A program made the translations under genes and the position numbers. The notes under the pieces were generated by a model that searched no databases, was not told the DNA's origin, and worked only from the letters and a program-made list of their open reading frames with translations. Below are positions 10,076 to 20,956 of a stretch of DNA of 64,000 bases, piece by piece. Numbering within the stretch: the first letter of the stretch is position 1; the number at the start of each line of letters is the position of its first letter. The DNA comes from Cyclina sinensis (lineage: Eukaryota; Mollusca; Bivalvia; Venerida; Veneridae): the NCBI GenBank assembly GCA_012932295.1, contig JAAONU010000016.1, positions 16,707,530-16,771,529 of the forward strand, given 5' to 3'.

Positions 10076-11149
10076 AACTAGAACTATCACTAAAGGTGAT
10101 TAATACCCCCACATGGGTGCTTGATACTGGAACTGGAAATCTTAGAATTAATGGCATAAAGTGACATAAGAAACATGGAAATATGTATATATTTTATATT
10201 TAATAACATTGTATATAGAGAAAACAATTACCGGTAGACCACTAAACTGTATAACTATCTTACGTTTAAGTGAACAGTGACCTTGACCCAACTGGCAAAA
10301 TTTTCAATCCCAAGCGTCGTCTTCATAGAAGCTACCTTTACAGCAAATTTCATCAAAATATCTCATTCCTAACTAAAGGTAATGAGCAGAAACCATTTAT
10401 TTTTTATTTTAAGTAATACCACCAGCCCCACCAGCACCAATATCAACTTGACCTGTATCCTGTGATGTTACACCTGTGTACTGAAAATTGTTTAAATCTG
10501 TCAAGATTTCATGAGTTATCATCCAGAAACCATTTTTCAACCATTTTATTATTTTAAGTAACAGTGACCTTGATCTTGACCCCACCAGCCCCAATATCGA
10601 AGTTGACCTGTTTGTTATAATGTTACACCTGTGTACCAAAAATTGTTTAAATCTGTCAAACCATTCATGAGTTATTGACCGGAAACCCTTTATTTTAAAT
10701 TTAAGTAACAGTGACCTTGACCTTGGCCCCAACAGCCCCAATATCAATGTTACACCTGTGTACCAAAAATTGTTTAAATCTGTTAAGCTATTCATGAGTT
10801 ATTGTCCAGAAACTTTTCTATTTTTAGTAACAGTGACCTTGACCTTGGCCCCACCAGCCCCAATGTCGATGTTACACCTGTGTACCAAAAATTGTTTAAA
10901 TCTGTCTAGCCTTTCATGAGTTATCGTCCGGAAACCGTTTTTCTATTTCTAGTAACAGTGACTTTGACCTTGGCCCCACCAGCCCTAATATCAAACTTGA
11001 CCTGTTTCTTATGATGTTACACCTGTGTACCAAAAATTGTTTAAATCTGTCTAGCCTTTCATGAGTTATCGTCCGGAAACCATGACGGACCGACAGACTG
11101 ACCGACACTCCTATATACTCCCTCAAACTTTGTTTGTAGGAGTATAAAT
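10076..11149 (+). mobile_element. Helitron-like element C1
   Basis: Starts AACTAGAACTATCACTAAAG with GATTAATACCCCCACA close behind, and ends in 'ctatatactccctcaaactttgtttgtaggagtataaa', giving subterminal inverted motifs. The body has about five tandem units of ~140 bp: 'agtaacagtgaccttgaccttggccccaccagccccaatatc...gttacacctgtgtaccaaaaattgtttaaatctg...catgagttat'. A GACGGACCGACAGACTGACC tract precedes the 3' hairpin. Minus-strand ORFs here are repeat artefacts. Confidence 0.6.
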
Positions 11150-11483
11150 ATCTTAACACTAGTTCCTTGTGGTTACTGACAAAAAGATTTTTAAGTTTTT
11201 ATTCCATGCAAGTCTGTACATAAATCAAGTGACCCCAGTTCAATTTTGACCCCAGAAGCACAATTTGATTAAATTTGGTAGAGGACCTTTAGATGATGCT
11301 TGATGCAAAATATATAAGCCGTAGGCCTTATTATTTCATAGAAGAAGAATTTCGAAGTTTTCCCTATGTAAGTCTTTAACATATCAAGTGACACCCAGGA
11401 CGATGCCATTAATGACCCCAGGGTCATAATTTGAACAATCTTTGTAGAGGAGCTCGAGGTAAACTTGTATTTTAAATATTAAC
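11150..11483. repeat. Helitron-like body units
   Basis: Two degenerate units with 'ccttgtggttactgac' and 'gaccccagggtcataatttgaacaatctttgtagagg'. No gene. Confidence 0.4.
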
Positions 11484-12772
11484 AAGAGATGTTTGTAAAA
11501 CATATATGCCCCCCTCCCCCTAGCGCCTGACCCCTTGAGGCAGCCATAAAGTTTTGAGGAGCTGGGACAAAGCATTCTATAGTTATTGATTGGAAACCAT
11601 TTTGCTATTCAAGAACACTGTGACCATGGCCTTTGACCTGGCAACCTGAAAAACTAAAGGGCTTATCTACAAGTCATGAAAACTTTTATACAAAGTTGAA
11701 CATGGGCCCAAGTGTTCAACATTAATTCATCAGGAACCATTTTGCTTTTCAAGGTCACAGTGACCTTTGTCCTTTGACCAAATGACCTGAAAAATATAGT
11801 TGTTACCTACTGATCATGAGAAACCTACATACTAAATCTGACGAACCTGGGCCCAAGGATTTCCTAGTTATTTCAGCATAAACTGTTTTGCTTTTCTGTT
11901 GTTACTGTGACCTTGACCTTTAACCTAATAACCCTAAAAATTACTGGCGGAATGTAATGGTCATGACAAACCTACCTATGAAGTTTTGAGGAGATAGGCA
12001 CAAGCATTCTATAGTAATTGATTAGACACTACTTTGCTATACAATGTCACTGTGACCTTGACTTTTTTTACCTGAAAAGCTAAAGGGGTTATCTACTGGT
12101 CATGGCCAACCTATAAACTAAGGAACCTGGGCCAAATTGTTTTATAATTATTAATTGGAAATCATTTGGCCTTTGACCTGGTGATGTAAGAAACTACAGG
12201 GGTCATCTACTAGTCATGACCAACCCACACACTAAGTTTAAACAACCTCGAACCAAGGATTCTATAGTTATTGCTCAGAAACTGTTTTGCTCTACAAGGT
12301 CATTGTGACCTTGACCTTTGACCTAGATACCTGAAAAAAGTATCAGTGTCATCTACTGACAATGGCCAACCTACATACTAAGACTGAATAACCTGGGACC
12401 AAGGGTTCTTTAGTTATTGATTGGAAACTGTTTTGATATTCAAAGTCACTGTGACCTTGACCTGGTGGTGTGAAAAATTATAGGGTCATCTAATAGACCT
12501 TTGACCTGATGATGTAAAAAAACTATAGTGGTCATCTACTGGTAATGGCCAACCTACATACTAAGACTGAACAACCTGGGACCAAGGGTTCTATAGTTAT
12601 TGATTGGAAACTGTTTTGCTCTTCAAGGTCAGTGACCTTGACCTTTGACCTGGTGATCTGAAAAGCTATAATAGTCATCTACTGGTCATGACCAACCTAT
12701 AAACTATGACTGAACAACCTGGGACCAAACGTTCTATAGTTACTGATCGGAAACGATTTTGCTATTCAAGGT
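11484..12772 (+). mobile_element. Helitron-like element B1, 3'-truncated
   Basis: Starts AAGAGATGTTTGTAAAACAT followed by ATGCCCCCCTCCCC. Tandem units carry 'ttctatagttattgattggaaac...gtgaccttgacctttgacctggtgatctgaaaa...atctactggtcatgaccaacc'. The array stops at about 12772, where it abuts a transposase fragment; the usual 3' hairpin is missing. Confidence 0.55.
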
Positions 12773-12862
12773 CAGTACAGTATTTTGGTGCACACCAAAT
12801 TGTCTTGCAACGTCAGTATGATGTACACCAGCTTCGATCATGCTTACTGTGCAGCATCTGTC
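12773..12862 (-). pseudogene. Tc1/mariner-like transposase N-terminal helix-turn-helix fragment
   Basis: Translated on the minus strand, about 30 residues read VSMIEAGVHHTDVARQFGVH, preceded by TDRCCT and followed by QNT. This is the pattern of the helix-turn-helix in Tc1/mariner (IS630-type) transposases, with the 'M..AG....DVA..FGV....T' spacing. It is cut off at its 3' end where it meets element B1, and the upstream frame closes quickly. It is a decayed fragment with no function expected. The flanking 12863-13067 shows nothing recognisable. Confidence 0.5.
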
Positions 12863-13738
12863 AGTTTCATTCAACCTTTGCACTGAGTATCAAGGACGTT
12901 TTTCAAAATAATGCTGGTTTTGTGTCTTACAGGTATTAACACTATGCTTTCACAAAGGTTTACATGACAAATGTGTTTGCTATTGACTGCTTGCCAAAAA
13001 AAAAGTGAAAATGAAAACGTTGGCCAAACAGACAAACTACCCACGCAACTCATGCACTGAACAATGTAAACTAGAGATATCACTAAATGTGATAAATACC
13101 ACTACAAGACCGCTTCGGAACTGAGGAAGTTATTAGTAACAGAATGCTTTGTTAAAAAATTGAACAAGAGGGTCCATGGGACCCTGGGTCGCTCACCTGC
13201 CAACAACCGCTCAATGGTTGCAAGAGTCAGTGGATGCAAATACAATTGCCAATTGACTCAAAGGGTGCAGGCAATTATGACCATGGGGTCATCTTTGGTA
13301 GAGTTTCACTAGATGTCATGCGTCATCAGGATTGTTAAAGCAGAACGTGGACTATAATGGACTGAGCCTCATAAAAAATATATCAGGCACATATACACAT
13401 GATACCTAACATGTTTAAAGTTTCAAAGCAGTATCTTGAAAAATGTAGAAGTTTGTGCCGCAATATTTTTTTAAAAATCCTGCCATTATACAAAAAACTA
13501 GGTTGCTGTGAACTGTATGTTGGAACACAATTCCAAACAGGGATTATGTACATGACACATGTTCACTCTACTGCCAATTCTGCTAATTATTTTAAAATCC
13601 AACCATAGATGCAAAAAATATATGGGCAAGACACAAACTATCAGCAGTAAGGCCTATATAGCAGAAATTACCAAGTTCAGAGGGTTGCTGTGACATGGAT
13701 CTTGGAGGGAGGAACATTGGTTTCGAGTGTAACACATA

Positions 13739-14983
13739 CAGTACACGCAGCGCGGACTTTGACAACGAACACCCGTCCCCGCGATTTTACTGTCCGCATT
13801 GAGGACTAAAATGACCACCGCGTCGAGTGTTCAATCGTATAAAACGCGGTGGTCAGCGCGGCCGTTCGCGGTGTTCAGTACCGCGGCGTGTCGCGGGGTT
13901 CGCAGTGTCCGATAAAATGAAGCCACAACTTAATTTTACTTTCCCAAATTTTTTTTGTTTTTTTCAAAATAGTTACAAAGTACACGTAATTATTACCAGT
14001 TGAAGTTGTTTCTTTTTTTTTTAATACCCCATCCGGTTTAATTTTTGTTTGTTGACGATCGATGTTTGGTTGTATAATTGAGGGTATTTGTAGAAAAGTC
14101 ACAGCCGATAATGAATAGATTTACACACCTACATGACATCTTGTTAATAAACTTTAATTGCTGCAATTAATATATTTCAAGTCTTTAATCGGTGCCGTGT
14201 TTGCGTTAATCCACTCGCAATTAAATTACAAATGATAACCAAACTGCGAAAAGTTAATAGATCTAATTTAAACAGTCAAAATTCTAACAAATCCTCTCTA
14301 ATTCCGATTCATTTGTGTACAAACGCTCCTATCTGTTACACAAAAAAACCCCAACAATTCAAAGCAGTTATTTCCGGAAAAAGTTGATCGTATTTTCAGA
14401 AAATGAATCAACACGTGTTTAACTGCTTTCAACTTCTGTATCGTCTAGGCGCTTGGCAAAATAATTGATCGATTTGGCTATATAATAACAAGCGTTTTTC
14501 AATTCCAAAATCGAAAGTACTCAATAAACATACACCGGAAATGTATTTGAAATTTGGTTTTAATTTGACCACAAAATAGATGTAAGTAAAATAATTATGA
14601 GTAAAATGAAAACCACGTACAAATACTGTACGCACAGTATGTTTAAATGCAGTAATCTCCAAGTCAAAACATCACGGGACGCGCGGCGTTCTGACCACAA
14701 AATAGATGTAAGTAAAATAATTATGAGTAAAATGAAAACCACGTACAAATACTGTACGCACAGTATGTTTAAATGCAGTAATCTCCAAGTCAAAACATCG
14801 CGGGGACGCGCGGCGTTCTGTCACCGCAACACGCGGTGTTCATACCCCTCGGCGGTTGTCGCGGTGGTCATTTTAGCCGACACCCGAAATTTCGGGTGTT
14901 CAGTCCACCGCGACTGGCCACCGGAGACGATACCAGCCCCCGCGACAATGTTAACAACGTCAAAGTCCGCGCTGCGTGTACTG
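13739..14983. mobile_element. MITE family 2, copy A (with internal duplication)
   Basis: Ends CAGTACACGCAGCGCGGACT and AGTCCGCGCTGCGTGTACTG, with TA on both sides. Nearly identical to copies B and C but longer because of a 126-bp tandem duplication (14566-14691 and 14692-14817). CpG-rich ends, AT-rich centre, no transposase. ORFs shared by the three copies are small and lack any recognised domain. Confidence 0.85.
14566..14817. repeat. 126-bp tandem duplication inside MITE family 2 copy A
   Basis: TGACCACAAAATAGATGTAA begins each unit (14566 and 14692). The units differ by only a few bases near 'atcacgggacgcg' versus 'atcgcggggacgcg'. Copies B and C carry a single unit. Confidence 0.9.
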
Positions 14984-16503
14984 TACTTATTTTAATTTTT
15001 GGTTGTAAGGGTTGCAGAGACTTTCAGTCTTTAAGTAATGTTATTTATAATACTAGAACTTTTATTAAAATACAATGTACACAATTATAAAGAAAAAGAT
15101 TCATAACGGAAAATGTGTAAATGCAATCTTTAATAAAATAGAACAATATTAGCCCTTCAAAATTACTTTTCCCTGACTTTTCACTAACTTTTCTGGATTT
15201 TTATTTTTCACTGACCAATTTTCAAAATTACCTGACAATTCCCTGACCTTGAAAAAAAACCCAAATTTCCCTGACTTTTCAAGTCCCCTGGCAACCCTGC
15301 AAGATCTTATATTAACTCAAGTATTGTACAAGTCTGATTAAATTCAAATCAAAAATGAAGCTGCTATTGTGCAGACAAGGTCTAAATAGTTAATTTTGGC
15401 ACTTTCAGGGGCCATAATTCTGGAACCAATAATGCAATTTGGCAATCTGAAGAAAGGAACCAAGATCTTCTGGTAATGAAAGTGAAGATCAGACCAAAAT
15501 TAAGACCACTAGAGTGCAGAAAAACTATTATCATAACTTGACCTAATGACCTAAATTTCGAAGTCACATGACCCAGTTTCAAACTTGACCTAGATATCAT
15601 CGAGATAAACATTCTGACAAAGCTTGAAGAAGATCGGAGCAAAATTAAGACTACTACAGTGCGGACAAGCTTTTTCTGTAATTTGACCTAGTGACCTAGT
15701 TTTCAAGGTCACATAATCCAGTTTCGAACCTGACCTAGATATCATTGAGATACACATTCTGACTAAGTTTGAAGAAGATCGGACCAAAATTAAGACCGCT
15801 AGAGTGCAGAGAAGCTTTTTCTTTAATTTGACCTAGTGACAAAGTTTTAAGGGTTTGATGACTCAGTTTTGAACTTGACTTAGATATCATTAAGATAAAC
15901 AATCAGACCAAGTTTGAAGAAGATCTGACCAAAATTAAGAATGCTAGAGAGCGGACAAGCTTTTTCTATAATTTGACCAAGTGACCTAGTTTTAAGGGTG
16001 AGATAACCCAATTATGAACTTGACCTAGATATCATTGAGATAAACATTCTGACCAAGTTTAAAGAAGATCACACCAAACTTTAGACCGCTAGAGCGCAGA
16101 CAACAATTGTGAACGGACGACGGACAGACGGACGACGGACGAAAGGCGATCACAAAAGCTCACCCTGTCACTATGTGACAGGTGAGCTAAAAAGAGACAT
16201 GGTTGAAGGCAATTAAAGACAGTTGTGGTTCTTGTACATTGCATTTCCTGTCAATGTGCTTGATCACTGTATGAAGTTGCATTGAATTCCAACCAGTAAT
16301 TTTCAAATTATGTTCAGGACAAGGAAAACCAACAAAGGGCAATAACTCTGCAAATAAAGAAGATGGAGTTATGATTCTCAAACATTACACTTTCTATCAC
16401 TGTGCTTGACCATTGTATGAAGTTGCATTGAATTCCAACCCGTAGTTTTCAAGTTATGCTCCATACAATGGAAAACCAATGAAGGGAAATAACTCTGCAA
16501 ATA

Positions 16504-17476
16504 CAGTAAAAACCCGCCTTACGACCACTCCAAAAATACGGGCACCCCGGTATAACGGACAAACTCTTCAAGAACGGAAACTTTTTGCACTGTATTTCAA
16601 TAGCAATGGACCTCATTGTTACAGGCACTCCGCTATTCCGGCATTACGGACATTGTTCAAAGTACAATCAAACTCGTTTACATAGAAAAACGACCCGCAA
16701 TTATGGACAACGCCTGCTATCTTTTGTGACATTCGTTTACGACATCTCCCACAGCTTTACTGTAATTGCATAATGATTTGTGTTAATTGAATGACAGCTT
16801 GCAAATTGCAATCAAAATATGCTGCCTGCGGCCAATTAATGGATTAATATGGAAAGATTTGTGTTTAATTACAATTAACGAGTCATAATTAACGGCGTCA
16901 GTTTACAGTCTTGTAAGTTGGTGTGTTTGTTAAGTTAACAGGCCTTCGTTATAAATTGACATTTGAATTTGATTGGTTATTCCATCATTTTTTTAATTGA
17001 GATCGAAAAGAAATATTATTTGATGGATCAGTAAGTCTTGTACATTTGAGCATGATGAAGACAGACTTGAGAAACTGAGTGTAGTGTCTTTTAGTTCAGC
17101 AAGGCAGAAATCATGCAATTCTTCATTTTGTTAATAAGGAATAGTGTTTAGATTCAGTGATACTGCTTGCAATTTAAGATTGCAATCTAAAAAGTTGAGC
17201 ATAGAATAAACAGTAGAGCATTTGTTCATCTACTGTATATTTCATGTTGTAAATAGGTTCTATGTTATATAAAAAAATGTATATTAAACTATAAAATAGT
17301 TTTCAGCACTCCTTAGTTATTTTATGCAGTACCATGTTAAGAAGGGTATATAAAAGTTGACATATTTCAAGACGATCTGACCTCAAGCATGGTAGAGATT
17401 CACAATTAAGGACACCCCGCAATTAAGGCCACTTTCTGAAAGAACGATGACTGTCCTTAATAGAGGAGTTTTACTG
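16504..17476. mobile_element. Pogo-like MITE
   Basis: Left end CAGTAAAAACCCGCCTTACG and right end TTAATAGAGGAGTTTTACTG are imperfect inverted repeats with TA on each side (16502-16503, 17477-17478). CAGTAAAACC with a downstream CTTAATAGAGG motif is typical of pogo-type ends. 973 bp, no transposase. Inserted in element C2. Confidence 0.7.
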
Positions 17477-17964
17477 TAGTGAAGACGGGGTTATGATTCT
17501 TGAACACTGCACTTCCTCTCATTGTGCTTGACCATAGTATGAAGTTGCACTGAATTCCAAACAGTAGTTCTCAGGTTATGCTCCGCACAAGGAAAACCAA
17601 TAAAGGGCAATAACTCTGAAAATAGTGAAGATGGAGTTATGATTATTGGACACTGCACTACCCCTCATTGTGCTTGACCATTGTATGAAGTTGCAATGAA
17701 TTCCACCCAGCAGTTTTCAAGTTATGCTCTGCACAAGGAAAACAAATAAAGGGCAATAACTCTGCAAATAGTGTAGATGGAGTTATGATTCTTGGACACT
17801 GCACTTCCTCCCATTATGCTTGACCATTGTTTGAAGTTACACTGAATTCCAACCAGTAGTTTTCAAGTTATGCTCTGGACAATGTAAGGCCCATCCAACC
17901 GACCAACCAACCAACGGGTGACTCCTATATACAACCCCCTAATGTTCGTTTTTGGGGTATAATG

Positions 17965-18347
17965 ACTGAAACAGATACACAATAATAATAAAAATGACCA
18001 ATACATTGACATTTTACACATGCACAGTTTTTTTTTTCTGCTAGTATATATTTGTATAAGTTTTTGATTGGTATCCATTTGCATCTGATCAACATATATT
18101 TGTAAAACAATATTCCCCTCTTCTTTGAAAGGGAGCATAAAAAGGGGACAAACAGCCATAAAGAAGCATCACATTTTGCAGTGAACTTGCAGTATTTCAT
18201 TAATCATATTTAACGACTGCATTTTTTAAGAATGTAGACTATGATAATCAAGAAATACTTAACTGCTACAGATGTCCTGAGAAGAGTTTTTACATGGTCA
18301 AAATATATCTTTACATAATCATATAGAATAACGAAAAATATAATTAC
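17965..18347. other. Intronic sequence, nothing recognised
   Basis: AT-rich DNA between element C2 and the exon at 18348-18518. No coding or repeat structure seen. Confidence 0.4.
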
Positions 18348-18518
18348 CTTTTTCCTTGCTTTTTTTGTCCCTTCCAAATGGTTGAAATAATTTCTGTGCA
18401 TTTAAACCTTCTTCAAAATTAAGTGTAATGTCCTTCAAATGGTTCAACTTTTCAGCCTCATCTTTAACTGCCATAATCAATGCCTCACTGAGCTTTTCTT
18501 GATATATCATAAATGGAC
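18348..18518 (-). CDS. Exon encoding the C-terminal part of a macro-like domain
   Basis: Minus-strand exon of 171 bp: acceptor ATGTCTTACTCTAG, donor AAAAAG|GTAATT. The frame is two leftover bases, 56 codons, one leftover base, a phase-1 to phase-1 exon that fits both neighbours (35701-35874 and 427-542). It begins PFMIYQEKLSEALIMAVKDE and continues with KLNHLKDITLNFEEG and QKLFQPFGRDKKSKEK. The pattern of an amphipathic helix, then 'LKDITLNFE' and a final helix with 'LFQPF', resembles the end of macro domains (last beta strand and last helix), which bind ADP-ribose. A lysine-rich tail follows. The link to PARP14-like proteins is inference by pattern; no catalytic region is seen. Confidence 0.65.
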
Positions 18519-18542
18519 CTAGAGTAAGACATTAAAACAGAA

Positions 18543-19299
18543 TAAGAAGAGGGCCAAAATGGCCCTATATCCTTTACCTGATCTTCAATAGAAACATTTC
18601 TGACAAAGTTTCAAGATGATTGGGTAAAAAATGTGGCCTCTAGATTGTTTCTCTAGAATTTGACATAGTGAACCATTTTTCAACCAAACATGACCCATAT
18701 ACAAAAGAATTTACTTATCATCCAAAACAAACATTCTGATAATGTTTCATGATAGTCTGATGGAAAATGTGGCCTCTACAGTGTTCACAAGGTTTTTTCT
18801 ATGATTTGGTCTAGTGACCTCGATTTTGAATCAAACAAGATCCATATAAACAGAAACTACAAGAATCTAGACAAACATTCTGACAAAGTTTCATGATAAT
18901 TGGATGGAAAATGTGGACTCTACAGTGTTCACAAGGTTTTTCTATGATTTGACCAGGTGACCTAGTTTTTTCACCCAACATGACCGATGTATGAAAGAAT
19001 CTACAATTCATCAAACAAAACATTCTGACAAACATTCATGGTGTATGGGTGGAAAATCAGGTCTTTAGAAAGTTCACAAGATTTTTTCTCAGATGTGACC
19101 TGATTATCTACTTTTTTTACCCAACATGACCTATATACAAAAGAATTTACTTGTCCTCCAGAAAAACATCCTGACAATGTTTTATGATTATCTTATGGAA
19201 AATGTGGCCTCTACAGTGTTCACAAACTTTTTCTAGGAGTTGACCTGGTGACTCAGTTTTCAATCCTTCATGAGAAAAGAACCTAGAAGTACTCAAGTC
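18543..19299 (+). repeat. Helitron-like element A fragment, 3' end missing
   Basis: Starts AGAGGGCCAAAATGGCCCTA and carries ~145-bp units 'gtgacctagtttt...acccaacatgacc...acattctgacaaagtttcatg...aaaatgtggcctctacagtgttcacaaggtttttc'. Cut off where element E1 begins. Confidence 0.5.
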
Positions 19300-20618
19300 A
19301 ACAAGAGCACCGCTGGGTGGAGCATTATACATGTATGTCCAAAGGATGTTTTTTCTAAGTATGATGCCTTTGTGATATAAGGGAGGAAACCTTAGGCTTT
19401 GAAATTAAATGATTTGCTCTAAATTTTGATTTTTAACATTTTATAATTTTAATTTTAGAGTTTTACAGATCTTTATCATATCTGAATTTTAGGTTTTATC
19501 ATTTGTATAAATGTCAATCTTTCAGAAGTTATCAAATTCATGCTGTGATGCTTGGTTATCAAGCTATAGTGCAGAAATATTGATTGTTTAGTTATCTGTC
19601 ACCTTGACCTTTTATGAACTTATCCCGAACAGTATATAAGCCATCTAATCAATGACAGCAATCATCCTATGAAGTTTGAAGTCTGTAAGGAAAGTAGTTG
19701 CCAATGTATACAGCAGAAATGCTTTTCAGTGTTTAGGTCATTGTGACCTTGACATCTACCTACTGATCCTAAGATGTACGGGGGTCATTTTCTCAATGTA
19801 ATCAATCATCATATGAAGTTTGAGGTCTGTTTGACAGATCTGACCTTGACCTTTGATCTACTGACCCTAAAATCAATAGGGGTCATTCACTCGAAATGTG
19901 CAACTATTATATGAATTTTGAAGTCTCTACAACGAATGGTTCTGGAGTTACAGAGGGTAAACGATTCTAAACATTAAGGTCACTGTGACCTTGACCTTTG
20001 ACATACTGACCCCAAAATGTATAGTGGTCATCCACTCAATGTGTGCAATCAAGATATAAAGTTTGAAGTCTCTATAACAAATGACAGTCAAAAAAGTGAA
20101 TGGTGGAAATGGTTTTCAATGTGAAGGTCTATGTCACCTTGACCTTTGACCTACTAACCCTAAAATCAATAGGGGTCATTCACTCAATGTGTGAAACCAT
20201 TATATGAATTTTGAAGTCTATGACAAATGGTTGTCGAGTTACAGTGTAAATGATTCTAAACAGTTAGGTCATTGTGACCTTGACCTTTGACATACTGACT
20301 CCTAAATATATAGCGGTCATCCACTCAATGTGGGCATTTGAAGTCTCTATAACAAATGATTGTCACTTTACATGGCGGAAATGGTTTTCAATGTTAAGGT
20401 CTATGTGACCTTGACCTTTGAGCTACTGACTCCAAAAATTAATAGGGGTCATTCACTCAATGTGGGTAATAATCAAATGAAGGTAAAAGACTGTAGGTCA
20501 AAGAGTACACAAGTTATTTTTCAGAAACTAAATTGCTAACGGACGGAGAGACAGACAGACAGAAGGATGGATGGACACCTCGGACCATAACATAATATGC
20601 CCCCTTCGGGCATATAAA
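19300..20618 (+). mobile_element. Helitron-like element E1
   Basis: Starts AACAAGAGCACCGCTGGGTG and ends in the hairpin TATGCCCCCTTCGGGCATATAA, preceded by GGACGGAGAGACAGACAGAC. Tandem units of ~130-147 bp: 'ggtcactgtgaccttgacctttgacatactgaccccaaaat...ggggtcattcactcaatgtgtgcaa...tatgaagtttgaagtctctataacaaatg'. A related 3'-altered copy is at 57578-58562. Confidence 0.6.
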
Positions 20619-20956
20619 AACTCTGAAAAAGGTTCATGATGTTTAGATGGAAAATGTGGTCTCTAGAGTGTTCACAAGGTTTTACTATGATTTGAAATGG
20701 TGGCCTAGATCTTGACACTACATACCCTATATACAAAAGAAACCTAGAAATCATTAAGACAAACATTCTGACAAAATGGGACTGGATGGGATTTGTGGAC
20801 TTTAGATTGTTCACAAGGAATGTGGCTAAAATCAGCTCTTTTTGCCATTTCAGGGGTAATAACCTAACGACCCAAAGTGCGATAAAGGTGTGTTTTCGAC
20901 AGGAACAGACATTTTATAGGTACAGAAGTTGTATGCAAATTTGGTCAAAATCAAAT
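20619..20956. repeat. Helitron-like element A body fragment
   Basis: Units related to 18543-19299 ('aaaatgtggtctctagagtgttcacaaggttttactatg'). The E1 element separates the two parts, so they may have been one element. Confidence 0.4.

Larger units (their letters stand above)
13163..16190 (+). mobile_element. Helitron-like element A2, split by a family 2 MITE
   Basis: Starts AACAAGAGGGTCCATGGGAC with GTCGCTCACCTG close behind, and ends GTGACAGGTGAGCTAA. The right part is a tandem array of ~146-bp units: 'aagatcggaccaaaattaagaccgctagagtgcagacaagctttttctataatttgacctagtgacctagttttcaag'. A GGACGACGGACAGACGGACG tract precedes the 3' end. The MITE at 13739-14983 interrupts it. Confidence 0.6.
13068..17964 (+). 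mobile_element. Helitron-like element C2, split by later insertions
   Basis: Starts AAACTAGAGATATCACTAAA and ends at 'tatatacaaccccctaatgttcgtttttggggtataat'. The left piece (13068-13162) and the right piece (from 16191: 'ggcaattaaagacagttgtggttcttgtac') are contiguous in the uninterrupted relative at 29894-30804, so 13163-16190 is an insertion. The body repeats 'ggacaaggaaaaccaacaaagggcaataactctgcaaat...gaagatggagttatgattcttgaacactgcacttcc'. It is also hit by the pogo-like MITE at 16504-17476. Confidence 0.65.

Noticed and set aside
10409..10795. 128-codon minus-strand ORF
   Set aside because: Product of tandem C1 units with repeated peptide phrases; not conserved as a frame across units.
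14597..14995. 132-codon plus-strand ORF in the family 2 MITE
   Set aside because: Length comes from the 126-bp duplication (a multiple of three) doubling the same peptide; copies B and C lack it and no domain is seen.
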